IMG/VR virus record: IMGVR_UViG_3300028190_000002
Coordinates: 1-23,120 of that record
DNA length: 23,120 bases
Origin: a virus
Reading direction: 5' to 3' (one strand)
Shown in pieces: positions 14,171 to 20,563 of the stretch. Position 1 is the first letter of the stretch. Each line of letters begins with the position of its first letter. Made by a program: the position numbers and the translations under genes. The notes beneath the pieces are model-generated. The model saw nothing but the letters and a program-made list of their open reading frames with translations, was not told where the DNA came from and searched no databases.

Positions 14171-14289
14171 TATACACCTAAAAATCCAAAAATTTCTTTA
14201 GCAAACATAAAAATAAATGCCACACCTACAACAGCACCCATATAAATCAATGCTGGGTCATCCCAAGGAAATGGGTCTTTTTTACTCAT
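14170..14289 (-). CDS. 39-aa membrane microprotein between uvsY and the oxygenase
   Basis: The ORF begins MSKKDPFPWDDPALIYMG, has one hydrophobic segment from about residue 14 to 37, and ends GFLGV. It is missing from a 60-aa length cutoff but fits the gap exactly: the ATG overlaps the UvsY stop (ATGA) and its TAA overlaps the next ATG (TAATG). AGGAC lies just upstream. In T4 the uvsY-uvsW interval also holds very small ORFs (uvsY.-1, uvsY.-2); homology to these cannot be judged from memory. Confidence 0.7.
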   Translation of the reverse strand: MSKKDPFPWDDPALIYMGAVVGVAFIFMFAKEIFGFLGV

Positions 14290-14729
14290 TGTCCTGCCAT
14301 GAATTTACGCCAGTCAATAGTATTCTTGATTGTTTGGTGACGCCAAGTAATATTGGTCAAGCAGTCTTTTAGAAAGTTCACTGTGATATTCACATATTCC
14401 TGTTGAGCATTAGCTTTCTGTAGATCAGGGTCTGCGTTAAAGAAAATTTGCATATCATTTTTAAGGATTTTTAATCCATCGAATGGATCATCTTCCCATC
14501 CTTTTTCTTTAATTGTTTCTTCATCCATCTTACCATTAAACCACAACCACTTATCTTTCAATAAAGTATTGTATCTGTAGGATAGATTTTTTTGCTTAAT
14601 GATATTATCAGTAAGAAGCTCTGAGTATTTTGCGTGTAGTTTCGGGATTTCTAAAGAGGATTTATCAAGTTCGATATCATCGATCTCACAATCTTTCTTC
14701 CATTCTTCTTTTAGCTCATCTAAATTCAT
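14286..14729 (-). CDS. uvsY: UvsY recombination mediator
   Basis: The 147-aa protein matches T4 UvsY (137 aa) in its start (MNLDELKEEWKKDCEIDDIELD against the T4 pattern of a leucine/glutamate helix, KKD and ID) and in the ending that leads to W-R-K-F-M-A-G-Q, like F-E-A-G-K in T4. UvsY loads UvsX recombinase on gp32-coated single-stranded DNA. It is mostly helical and charged. A TATAAT box (14736-14741) lies 6 nt before the ATG and a TATAAATA late box 25 nt before; no clear Shine-Dalgarno is seen. UvsX itself is outside the window. Confidence 0.85.
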   Translation of the reverse strand: MNLDELKEEWKKDCEIDDIELDKSSLEIPKLHAKYSELLTDNIIKQKNLSYRYNTLLKDKWLWFNGKMDEETIKEKGWEDDPFDGLKILKNDMQIFFNADPDLQKANAQQEYVNITVNFLKDCLTNITWRHQTIKNTIDWRKFMAGQ

Positions 14730-14754
14730 ACTTTAATTATACCACTAATAGTAG

Positions 14755-14762
14755 TATTTATA
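14755..14762 (-). promoter_or_regulatory. Late promoter TATAAATA before uvsY
   Basis: A perfect minus-strand TATAAATA followed by CTACTATTAG lies in the gap between the tube-fold gene (ends 14772) and UvsY. Transcription would start about 20 nt before the ATG. A separate TATAAT box at 14736-14741 may allow earlier expression. Confidence 0.65.
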
Positions 14763-14771
14763 TAGATGGTT

Positions 14772-15305
14772 TTAGGAAGTAGTTTCGATATCGTAGTAGG
14801 TAAATCTGAATTCAACCGTTGCTACAGCAGGTTCTCCATCTGCACCACTCTCCAGTTCTAATCCACTAAGGGATATAGGGAATGCATCATGGAACCTAAA
14901 ATATCGATTTGGTATGTTCTTATTGGTATTAGTGATCAAGGTAATGTCGGAATATTGCTGTAGCAGGCCTGTAGCACCGCTGCTAACGCCTGTTGTTGTG
15001 CTAGTTGACCCAGTGAATGACTTGAAATCAGAAGACTTGTGAATGGGAATGATTGCATTCATCCAATCATATATCTCTTTAAAGTTTGCAAGGTCTTCAT
15101 CTACCAAAAAGGTTACATTCAAAGATTCGAAGACCACTTTGTCGCCGGGAAAATATGCATCTAGACCAAGGCCAGCCGGCTGAACTGCTTCAGAAAACGT
15201 CAGGCCGGGAATATTTACAGTCTTGATAAAGTATTCTACAGTTGGAACTTTATCAATAAGAAGTCTGAAATTGTTTCTATTGAGTATGGATTTATTAATT
15301 GCCAT
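14772..15305 (-). CDS. Tail-tube-fold structural protein
   Basis: The 177-aa protein resembles the gp19/gp48/gp54 tail tube fold of T4-like phages: NRNNFRLLIDKVP (9-21), VNIPGLTF, a strand pair around FESLNVTFLVDEDL (about 59-72), the helix NFKEIYDWMN (74-83), and ending GLELESGADGEPAVATVEFRF, a C-terminal beta strand. A Ser/Thr/Gly loop interrupts the middle. It is a paralogue in fold of gp19 (22145-22642). Location beside UvsY rather than the tail genes makes a baseplate or tube-initiator role plausible, but the exact T4 counterpart is not clear. Confidence 0.65.
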   Translation of the reverse strand: MAINKSILNRNNFRLLIDKVPTVEYFIKTVNIPGLTFSEAVQPAGLGLDAYFPGDKVVFESLNVTFLVDEDLANFKEIYDWMNAIIPIHKSSDFKSFTGSTSTTTGVSSGATGLLQQYSDITLITNTNKNIPNRYFRFHDAFPISLSGLELESGADGEPAVATVEFRFTYYDIETTS

Positions 15306-15308
15306 TAT

Positions 15309-15464
15309 TTACACTACTCCGTGCTTTAACACGTATTGTTTCTTCAACCAATCGTGATATTTGGTTCCGTATTCTTCTAATGTATAGGTTGTTGCTAGGT
15401 GATCCATTGTTTCATCACAGTGATCTAACCACATCCTAGATATAAATGATTCTAAATTTGGCAT
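15309..15464 (-). CDS. 51-aa small hypothetical protein
   Basis: The ORF starts MPNLESFISRMWLDHCDE and ends VLKHGVV. It has GGGAG close to the ATG, its ATG overlaps the stop of the 52-aa gene before it (TAATG at 15462-15466), and the tube-fold gene starts 3 nt after its stop. The product is soluble, with many aromatic, His and acidic residues, and no membrane segment. I do not recognise it. Spacing and ribosome site make it a convincing gene below usual length cutoffs. Confidence 0.7.
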   Translation of the reverse strand: MPNLESFISRMWLDHCDETMDHLATTYTLEEYGTKYHDWLKKQYVLKHGVV

Positions 15465-15622
15465 TATCTCCCTTGTCCCCTGTATGCTTTGTGTGACCGT
15501 TTTTTATCTTTATTCATCGTAGAAGTGCTGATCTTGGTTCTTCGTCCACGCCCACCAGCTCCTTGAGACGTGCATTTTTTGCTTGCCCATTGTCTTTTTC
15601 GTGAAGTACCCCATATCGGCAT
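15464..15622 (-). CDS. 52-aa basic small protein
   Basis: The ORF starts MPIWGTSRKRQWASKKC and ends KAYRGQGR; it is Lys/Arg/Gly/Ser-rich and probably nucleic-acid-binding or disordered. AGGA lies 9 nt upstream, and the stop overlaps the 51-aa start (TAATG). A YRGQGR-like ending is familiar to me from small proteins of marine T4-like phages, without a known role. A 39-aa ORF in another frame covers part of the same stretch but lacks the coupling. It is the first gene of the recombination operon, behind a late box at 15648-15655. Confidence 0.65.
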   Translation of the reverse strand: MPIWGTSRKRQWASKKCTSQGAGGRGRRTKISTSTMNKDKKRSHKAYRGQGR

Positions 15623-15647
15623 CAATCATTCCTGTCTATCATATATC

Positions 15648-15655
15648 TATTTATA
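15648..15655 (-). promoter_or_regulatory. Late promoter TATAAATA for the UvsY/UvsW operon
   Basis: A perfect minus-strand TATAAATA lies 25 nt upstream of the 52-aa start. It is back to back with the sigma70-type promoter at 15679-15708 on the plus strand, making a divergent early/late promoter region. Confidence 0.7.
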
Positions 15656-15678
15656 TTGCTAATCAGTCTAAAAAAACC

Positions 15679-15708
15679 TTGACTTTGGCCCTTGCGATAG
15701 CCTATAAT
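15679..15708 (+). promoter_or_regulatory. Sigma70-type early promoter for the plus-strand cassette (P4)
   Basis: TTGACT (15679-15684), 18-bp spacer, perfect TATAAT (15703-15708). The spacer contains GGCCC and GC, echoing P1-P3. Two ATGs follow at 15713 and 15716; the predicted start of transcription (about 15714-15716) falls on them, so the mRNA would be leaderless. Confidence 0.75.
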
Positions 15709-15712
15709 AGCT

Positions 15713-16003
15713 ATGATGAAAAAAGAAACGAGAAATGAAATGGAAGCAGGTGAATTCACCTTTACAGTGTGGCTCCGACGATGGGACAATGGACGTTCTA
15801 TCACGACTTGGATTGTGGCTCGCGACGAAGACGATGCCCAATTTCAGGCCAACATGGTTCGAGAGGTATGGCAACTCAAAGGTCTTATCCAACTCGACGG
15901 GCCTGAACAAGCAGAAATGTGGGAAGACTTCGTTGACTTCGATGACCTCTGTCGAGACTTCCTTCATGAAGTTGGGATTCGTGAAGTTGAGGAGGTTGCG
16001 TAA
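15713..16003 (+). CDS. 96-aa acidic hypothetical protein (plus-strand cassette)
   Basis: I do not recognise this protein. It is acidic and Trp-rich, with FTFTVWLRRWDNGR near the start and WIVARDEDDAQFQANMV in the middle; the strand-helix layout suggests a small globular fold. The real start may be the second ATG (15716, MKKETRN), because the promoter start point lies there and no Shine-Dalgarno precedes either ATG. By my count its GC content is about 48%, clearly above its neighbours, which hints at acquisition from elsewhere. It is one of only two plus-strand genes here; its TAA overlaps the next ATG (TAATG). Confidence 0.7.
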   Translation: MMKKETRNEMEAGEFTFTVWLRRWDNGRSITTWIVARDEDDAQFQANMVREVWQLKGLIQLDGPEQAEMWEDFVDFDDLCRDFLHEVGIREVEEVA

Positions 16004-16338
16004 TGAACATTGTTGACGTTGTCGAATTTCTCAAAGACCAAGATGATATGGACATGTTAAACGAATTCTGTCATGAGTTCAATTACATCATGCAAGAAAA
16101 ACGTGAAGCCATTAGTCTTAATAAAAAAACCAAAATTAATTGTGGTGATATAGTCAAGGTCAACATGGGGCCCTTGGAAGGATACGTTGAAATGTATGTT
16201 AAAAAATTAAACCCCAAAAAAGCCGTTTGTCAACGAGGTAATAAGGTTGGGAAAATGGTAAATTACACTGTTCCATATGAAATGATTTCAGAAGTTGTAT
16301 CATCGGTTAGAACGGGAAATCAAGGAGAACGATTCTAA
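16003..16338 (+). CDS. 111-aa protein with KOW/SH3-like segment
   Basis: The N-terminal part (1-40) is helical and acidic. Residues about 45-95 (INCGDIVKVNMGPLEGYVEMYV, KKAVCQRG, YTVPYEMIS) resemble an SH3-like or KOW-type beta barrel, found in RNA-binding and transcription factors; this is pattern resemblance only. GAGGAGG lies 8 nt upstream of the ATG, which overlaps the stop of the 96-aa gene. A role in transcription or translation control early in infection is possible. It is closed by the hairpin at 16345-16364. Confidence 0.7.
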   Translation: MNIVDVVEFLKDQDDMDMLNEFCHEFNYIMQEKREAISLNKKTKINCGDIVKVNMGPLEGYVEMYVKKLNPKKAVCQRGNKVGKMVNYTVPYEMISEVVSSVRTGNQGERF

Positions 16339-16344
16339 CCAAAA

Positions 16345-16364
16345 CGGGGGGCTTCCACCCCCCG
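16345..16364. terminator. G/C hairpin between convergent genes
   Basis: CGGGGGG-CTTCCA-CCCCCCG: a 7-bp all-G/C stem with a 6-nt loop, between the plus-strand cassette and the minus-strand 72-aa gene. Minus-strand reading is followed by TTTT; plus-strand by CCTTAATTTATT. It probably stops transcription both ways. Confidence 0.7.
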
Positions 16365-16371
16365 CCTTAAT

Positions 16372-16590
16372 TTATTCCTGTTCTTTCACAAATTCATTGA
16401 ATTGTTTTGCAACTTGAATAACATCACCAACAAGAACTTGCCTTTCGGGAAATCCTTTTTTATTGTCGGGATGATTATCGTTATGCAAGTAGACAGCGTC
16501 ATACTCTCTTTGAATGTTTGATTCAATGAGTGATTGTGCTTGATTCAGTAAGTCGGCTCTGATTTCGAACCCTGATTTGCCTGTAGCCAT
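16372..16590 (-). CDS. 72-aa conserved small protein downstream of gp23
   Basis: The protein starts MATGKSGFEIRADLLNQAQ and is a soluble, helical, charged protein. FEIRADLL.QA is a pattern I associate with small proteins of marine T4-like phages of unknown function; I cannot name it further. GGAGG lies 5 nt upstream. It has its own late promoter (16643-16650) and is separated from gp23 by a strong terminator, so it is made late but independently of the capsid gene. Confidence 0.7.
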   Translation of the reverse strand: MATGKSGFEIRADLLNQAQSLIESNIQREYDAVYLHNDNHPDNKKGFPERQVLVGDVIQVAKQFNEFVKEQE

Positions 16591-16600
16591 GATATCCTCC

Positions 16601-16618
16601 AGTGTGTGTATGTGTGTG
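16601..16618 (-). repeat. CA-dinucleotide stretch in the 72-aa gene leader
   Basis: The minus strand reads CACACACATACACACACT just before GGAGG of the 72-aa gene. It is a short, nearly pure CA repeat in an otherwise non-repetitive leader. It would be unstructured and could help ribosome access. Confidence 0.6.
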
Positions 16619-16642
16619 GGTTGTCTACGACTTCCCTGATTA

Positions 16643-16650
16643 TATTTATA
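16643..16650 (-). promoter_or_regulatory. Late promoter TATAAATA for the 72-aa gene
   Basis: A perfect minus-strand TATAAATA lies directly after the T run of the gp23 terminator and about 52 nt before the ATG at 16590. This terminator-promoter pair resets transcription between gp23 and the small gene. Confidence 0.75.
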
Positions 16651-16656
16651 GCAAAA

Positions 16657-16684
16657 AAAAGAGGGTCTCGAAAGACCCTCTTTT
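16657..16684 (-). terminator. Strong intrinsic terminator after gp23
   Basis: A perfect 12-bp stem (AAAAGAGGGTCT with AGACCCTCTTTT) closes a TTCG tetraloop on the minus strand and runs into eight T. It lies 25 nt past the gp23 stop. UUCG loops are common in T4 terminators. Confidence 0.9.
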
Positions 16685-16709
16685 AGCTTTGAACTTGAAT
16701 CAAATTATA

Positions 16710-18020
16710 TTACAGAATGTTGCTAACAACCATTTTCCTGTAGTATTGATTTGTTGCAGCGGTAGCAAGGCCGTCAGACGGGGCGCTTCCAACGAATGGA
16801 TTTGAAACCATTCCGTATCGAGTTTTGAACCCGATCTTAGGTTGGAAAGTGTTTTCACCAACCGCACGAACCATTTGCAATGGAACGTATGGGCAGTAGA
16901 AAAGACCCGCGTCATATGGATTACTTCCTCTGTATCCAACAGTCATGTAGTCAACACCAGCATATGGGTCAACATAGACTTTAACTCGTCCGTTAAGAAC
17001 ACCAGCAAATGTATTGCCTGTGTCATCAACGTTTAAGTTAGTAGAAAGAGCAGGAGCGTAATCTAATACACCCGCCATTGACAATGCAGAAGCTACATCA
17101 GAAGAGCAAAGAATGAAATTCCCTTTTCCTCTACGTGTTTCTTTTGCGATTGTGTTGCTTTCTCTTTCGATTTGGAACAACAAACCCTTGAATTTTTCAA
17201 CTGACCATCTACCGTTGGCATCAACATCTAAGTTGAATGTTCCAGCAGTGGATGTAGCAGCAGCACCAACCTTAGCTTGAATGTTAACATTTCTGATAAC
17301 TTCACGGTTGATTTCTGCTAATATTTCAGATGAAAGAATATTTGCTAATTCAGATTCTGCGTCAAGACCGTGGATTGCTTTGAGGTCTTGTGCAAGTTCT
17401 AAAGTATATTCAGCTTTAAGTGCTCTGGACTTTGCTGTGACAGTAGCTTTCTCTATTGTGAAAGCCATTTGTGCGAAACCATTTGATGCTTCAACATCAC
17501 CTAATGCTTCAGCAGCTGCAGTGGTCATACCACTACCAGTTGTATCCGCATAGGATGGTGAACTTGTATCAAAAGGATCACTAATATCGTCTGAACCAAG
17601 ACCATCCGCAGTTCCTTGAGCAGCACTGGAGAAACCAGTCCTTGCTTCGTTGAAAAGAGCTTCTGATTTAGATTCTCTTCCTACTGATGGATAATCGTTA
17701 TATCTTGCTTTCATAGCAAAGATAAGTCCAGTTGGGCCTGTCATCGGTTGAACACCGCAAATGTCGTATGCAACGAGATTTGGCATAGCTCTACGAACTA
17801 ATGAGATCAAAATTGGATCCCAGTTAGCTATTGCAGAACTTCCAGTAGCATTTAAAGGTGCAGCTTCTTCCAAGGTTGAGCGATCTTCGTTGAGTGCTTT
17901 CTCTTGGTTTTCTAGGATTACTGCTGTGACCGCGCGCTTGTAGCTGTCTTCGATCTTAGGTAGATCGGAGTGCTCTAGAATCGGCGCCCACTTTTCCTGT
18001 AAGTTTTCGGATAAAAACAT
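16710..18020 (-). CDS. gp23: Major capsid protein gp23
   Basis: The 436-aa protein matches T4 gp23: MFLSENLQEKW at the start, RRAMPNLVAYDICGVQPMTGPTG (about 76-98, diagnostic), and a HK97-fold body. It is shorter than T4 gp23 (521), as in marine relatives. A likely gp21 cleavage site lies at LEE|AA (residues 50-54), agreeing with the T4 pattern of cutting after LxE/IxE near residue 65. GAGGAAA precedes the ATG. It follows gp22 by 17 nt and no late box lies in that gap, so it probably uses the gp22 promoter, and it ends at a strong terminator. Confidence 0.97.
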   Translation of the reverse strand: MFLSENLQEKWAPILEHSDLPKIEDSYKRAVTAVILENQEKALNEDRSTLEEAAPLNATGSSAIANWDPILISLVRRAMPNLVAYDICGVQPMTGPTGLIFAMKARYNDYPSVGRESKSEALFNEARTGFSSAAQGTADGLGSDDISDPFDTSSPSYADTTGSGMTTAAAEALGDVEASNGFAQMAFTIEKATVTAKSRALKAEYTLELAQDLKAIHGLDAESELANILSSEILAEINREVIRNVNIQAKVGAAATSTAGTFNLDVDANGRWSVEKFKGLLFQIERESNTIAKETRRGKGNFILCSSDVASALSMAGVLDYAPALSTNLNVDDTGNTFAGVLNGRVKVYVDPYAGVDYMTVGYRGSNPYDAGLFYCPYVPLQMVRAVGENTFQPKIGFKTRYGMVSNPFVGSAPSDGLATAATNQYYRKMVVSNIL

Positions 18021-18037
18021 AAGGTATTTCCTCTAAA

Positions 18038-19399
18038 TTATAATGGGTTTAGTTTACTAATTGCTTCAGAATACCTAGCAATGGAGGGATCAAGAACTGG
18101 TGATTTACTTTCGTCATCAAAAGTTCCGCTTCCTTCCTCTACTTGGGTATCTGTCGCGACTTCATCACTACCAACACTAAAGTATGCTTCTTTGACTTCG
18201 CCGATTTTGTCTGCAAAATCTTCGTTATCTGTAAAGTCTACTCCAGCTGCTAGTGATTCCATCTTCTCTTTTTGTGATTCAGATAAGTCTTCGCAGGCTT
18301 CTCTAATCACGTTGCCTCTCTTGAGGGAATCAATCTCTTCGGTAACGTCCATATTTTTTTGGACTTCACTGTCAAGTTTTTGTTCCATCTCGTCGAGACG
18401 ATTTGCGAGTTCATCAATAACGTTGTACTTGTCCTCGGGAACTTCAACATAATGTTCTACGAACAATGTTTTAAGTCCCTCGATGAAGTTTTCGGTCATT
18501 TCTGATCTCAAACCTCTCTCTATTGCGAGTTCGTTTTCTTTCGTCCACTCTTCAGCACAATAAGTTAAGTATTTGTCAACGCCTTCCGTAAGGTCGACTT
18601 TAACAGTCTCAACTGAGGTTTTAAGTTCTTCGGAATACTGTTCATCAAGTTGATTTTTAATCTCAGAGACTTTAGAAGTCACTGCAGCCTTAAAAATTGT
18701 TTTTGCTTTTTCAGTATTCTCGTCGGATAATTCGAGTGCTTCTGAGATTTTCTCTAGGTCGTCATCTATTTCGATCTCAATTAGCTCTTGTTCTACTTCA
18801 GCAGAATTTTCCTCGTCAACAGATTCGTCTTCTTTAGACTCTTCTTCTTTGACTTCTTCCTTAATACTGGTTACGAATTTAGCAACTGCTTTTTCGTCCA
18901 TTTGTTTAAGGGCTTCTACTATCTTTCTTGCGACTTCTGCTTTCGTCAAGGACTCGTCATATTCGTCTTCGTTCAAACCTTTAAAAATTGATTGAACGTC
19001 TTCTTTAGACATTTCTTTCAATTTGTTGACTACAGCCTTGATGTGTTCCATTTTTGAAACGGTCGCATCTTCTTCGGAGTCTTCGCCTTCTTTAAGCTTA
19101 TCTCCTTTTTCAGGCGCTGGTGCATTTTTCTTAGCTGGATTACCTTCATTAGAAGGGACATCCTTTGCAGCTTTGTTTACTGATGCAACAGCTTTGTCAA
19201 CAGGATTTTCCTCAGGTTTAACGACGTCGCCTTTTCCTGACTCGATTTTCTCTTCGTCAGACGAACCTTGCTTTATTGCAGATTTGTCACCTTTCTCCGC
19301 ACCTTTCTCAGGGCCCTTAGATGCTTCTTCAACCGTTCCAGTATCAGAATCAACTACCGCTTCCTCGGTGGTTTCTAGGTTATCTTTTAACTCTGCCAT
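18038..19399 (-). CDS. gp22: Prohead core scaffold gp22
   Basis: Position between gp21 and gp23 and its composition identify this 453-aa protein as the scaffold: a very acidic, low-complexity N-terminal half (about 1-115, Glu/Lys/Ser/Gly) and a long helical, coiled-coil-like C-terminal part. It forms the core around which gp23 assembles and is degraded by gp21. It is much longer than T4 gp22 (269). Two similar helical blocks (IKAVVNKLKEMSKEDVQSI and ARKIVEALKQMDEKAVAKF) hint at an internal repeat. AGGAG lies 7 nt before the ATG and a late promoter lies at 19438-19445. Confidence 0.88.
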   Translation of the reverse strand: MAELKDNLETTEEAVVDSDTGTVEEASKGPEKGAEKGDKSAIKQGSSDEEKIESGKGDVVKPEENPVDKAVASVNKAAKDVPSNEGNPAKKNAPAPEKGDKLKEGEDSEEDATVSKMEHIKAVVNKLKEMSKEDVQSIFKGLNEDEYDESLTKAEVARKIVEALKQMDEKAVAKFVTSIKEEVKEEESKEDESVDEENSAEVEQELIEIEIDDDLEKISEALELSDENTEKAKTIFKAAVTSKVSEIKNQLDEQYSEELKTSVETVKVDLTEGVDKYLTYCAEEWTKENELAIERGLRSEMTENFIEGLKTLFVEHYVEVPEDKYNVIDELANRLDEMEQKLDSEVQKNMDVTEEIDSLKRGNVIREACEDLSESQKEKMESLAAGVDFTDNEDFADKIGEVKEAYFSVGSDEVATDTQVEEGSGTFDDESKSPVLDPSIARYSEAISKLNPL

Positions 19400-19437
19400 G
19401 CTTTTCTCCTGTTTGAGTTATTTTTCATTTACTGTTT

Positions 19438-19445
19438 TATTTATA
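19438..19445 (-). promoter_or_regulatory. Late promoter TATAAATA for gp22-gp23
   Basis: A perfect minus-strand TATAAATA lies about 38 nt upstream of the gp22 ATG, just after the gp21 stop. The leader carries AGGAGAAAAGC before the ATG. It probably drives the heavily expressed scaffold and capsid genes. Confidence 0.8.
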
Positions 19446-19447
19446 TG

Positions 19448-20101
19448 TTATAGGTTCCCAACAAACCTTTTCCATAGATTTAATTTATGTTCTTCCAGTT
19501 TATTGAGTTTCACACTCTTCAATTCACGTTGCATTTGGTCTACATTGTGTGCTTTTAACACACCATTTGTATATAACCACTCTACACCCTCATAAATGCC
19601 TTCTACAAAGGCTTCGGGAGCAGAAGGGTCTGCAACTATATCAGCAGCGGTTGCTAACTGAAAGTCATCCTTTACAAGTTGAGAGTCTCCTTTCTGTTCT
19701 AAGGAACCTAATCCTCTTGAAGAAACTCCTAACTTAGCACCGTCATCGATCAAACTTTTAACAATTTCACCGTTTGGTGTGCTTAAAATCTTTGCTCGTC
19801 CCACGTAATTATCACCATCTTCCGTTAATGTAGTGATCATATGGGACACTTTGTCTAGATTAATCGTCGGCCCTTCGGGATGTCCTAACTCTCCGAATGC
19901 ACGATCTTTATCTATAAATTCTTTTTGATACCGCTTTACCTCTTTCTGCATGATCTCTTTAGGGTAAATACGTCCGTTGCGGTTCTTTATTTCCGCTTGC
20001 ATGAAAATGCCTTCGATAAAATATTCTTTTTTACCTTTCTCGTTGGCTTCTACTATTACAGGTGTAACACCGTAATCGTTAAATTCTGAAATTAATTTCA
20101 T
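19448..20101 (-). CDS. gp21: Prohead protease gp21
   Basis: The 217-aa protein is the phage prohead maturation protease: RNGRIYP (41-47), the catalytic histidine in GELGHPEG (H74) and the serine in GVSSRGLG (S127/S128). It cleaves gp23, gp22 and other head proteins after LxE/IxE sites. Length matches T4 gp21 (212). It overlaps the gp68-like gene by 23 nt. The start MKLISEFNDYG is typical for the family. Followed by the gp22 late promoter. Confidence 0.95.
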   Translation of the reverse strand: MKLISEFNDYGVTPVIVEANEKGKKEYFIEGIFMQAEIKNRNGRIYPKEIMQKEVKRYQKEFIDKDRAFGELGHPEGPTINLDKVSHMITTLTEDGDNYVGRAKILSTPNGEIVKSLIDDGAKLGVSSRGLGSLEQKGDSQLVKDDFQLATAADIVADPSAPEAFVEGIYEGVEWLYTNGVLKAHNVDQMQRELKSVKLNKLEEHKLNLWKRFVGNL

Positions 20102-20381
20102 TTGCTATTTCCTCTAAATCTAAGTTATCTTCCTCAGACATTTGTTGCATAACCTTTTTCACGTCTTTCATTTCTTTTTCTGCAGTTTTCATGTTCTTCC
20201 ATGGTTCTCCTAAGCTATCACCATTCAAAAAAACATGAACCTTTCCTCGGTATTCACTGTAGACTATGTCTACCTTCTTACCACCCGCCTTTACTGAATC
20301 TCTCTTAACCTCTTTGTGACCACTAGGCAATTTAAATTTTGCCTCATATAAGTCACGTGAGACATCAGCAAAGGATTTCAT
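20079..20381 (-). CDS. gp68: gp68-like prohead core protein
   Basis: The product has 100 residues from ATG 20381 (MKSFADVSRDLYEAKF), which overlaps the stop of the preceding gene (TAATG) with GAAGG upstream. An ORF extending 15 residues further would run into that gene and is not preferred. It is basic in the first half and ends with an acidic helix (MSEEDNLDLEEIANEI). Assignment to gp68 rests on position between gp67-like and gp21; sequence match to T4 gp68 (141 aa) is not visible. The stop lies 23 nt inside gp21. Confidence 0.65.
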   Translation of the reverse strand: MKSFADVSRDLYEAKFKLPSGHKEVKRDSVKAGGKKVDIVYSEYRGKVHVFLNGDSLGEPWKNMKTAEKEMKDVKKVMQQMSEEDNLDLEEIANEINFRI

Positions 20382-20563
20382 TAGGCTTCGCCTTCTTTTT
20401 CCTGTGTTGGTTCTTTGTTCAACCAATCAACAGAAGCCTCTACCCTCTTCATATCAACTACTTCCGCAGCTTTCTCTTTGATACCATCATGAATAGACGC
20501 CTTAGCTTTCTCAAGCTGACCAGCTTCTATTTCATCTACTATCTGTCTTCCTATTTCACTCAT
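20381..20563 (-). CDS. gp67: gp67-like prohead core protein
   Basis: The 60-aa protein (MSEIGRQIVDEIEAGQLEKA at the start) is helical and acidic, with the position and size expected for the small prohead core protein gp67 (T4: 80 aa, cut to internal peptides). It is tied to gp20 and the gp68-like gene by TAATG overlaps on both sides. The call is mostly from gene order. Confidence 0.65.
   Translation of the reverse strand: MSEIGRQIVDEIEAGQLEKAKASIHDGIKEKAAEVVDMKRVEASVDWLNKEPTQEKEGEA

Noticed and set aside
15622-15967. Minus-strand ORFs of 60 and 99 aa opposite the plus-strand cassette
   Set aside because: They are antisense to the 96-aa gene, lack ribosome sites and cross the divergent promoter region.
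19023-19595. 190-aa plus-strand ORF opposite gp22 and gp21
   Set aside because: Antisense to well-supported genes; its Ser/Phe-rich product is the mirror of the acidic scaffold codons, and it has no ribosome site.
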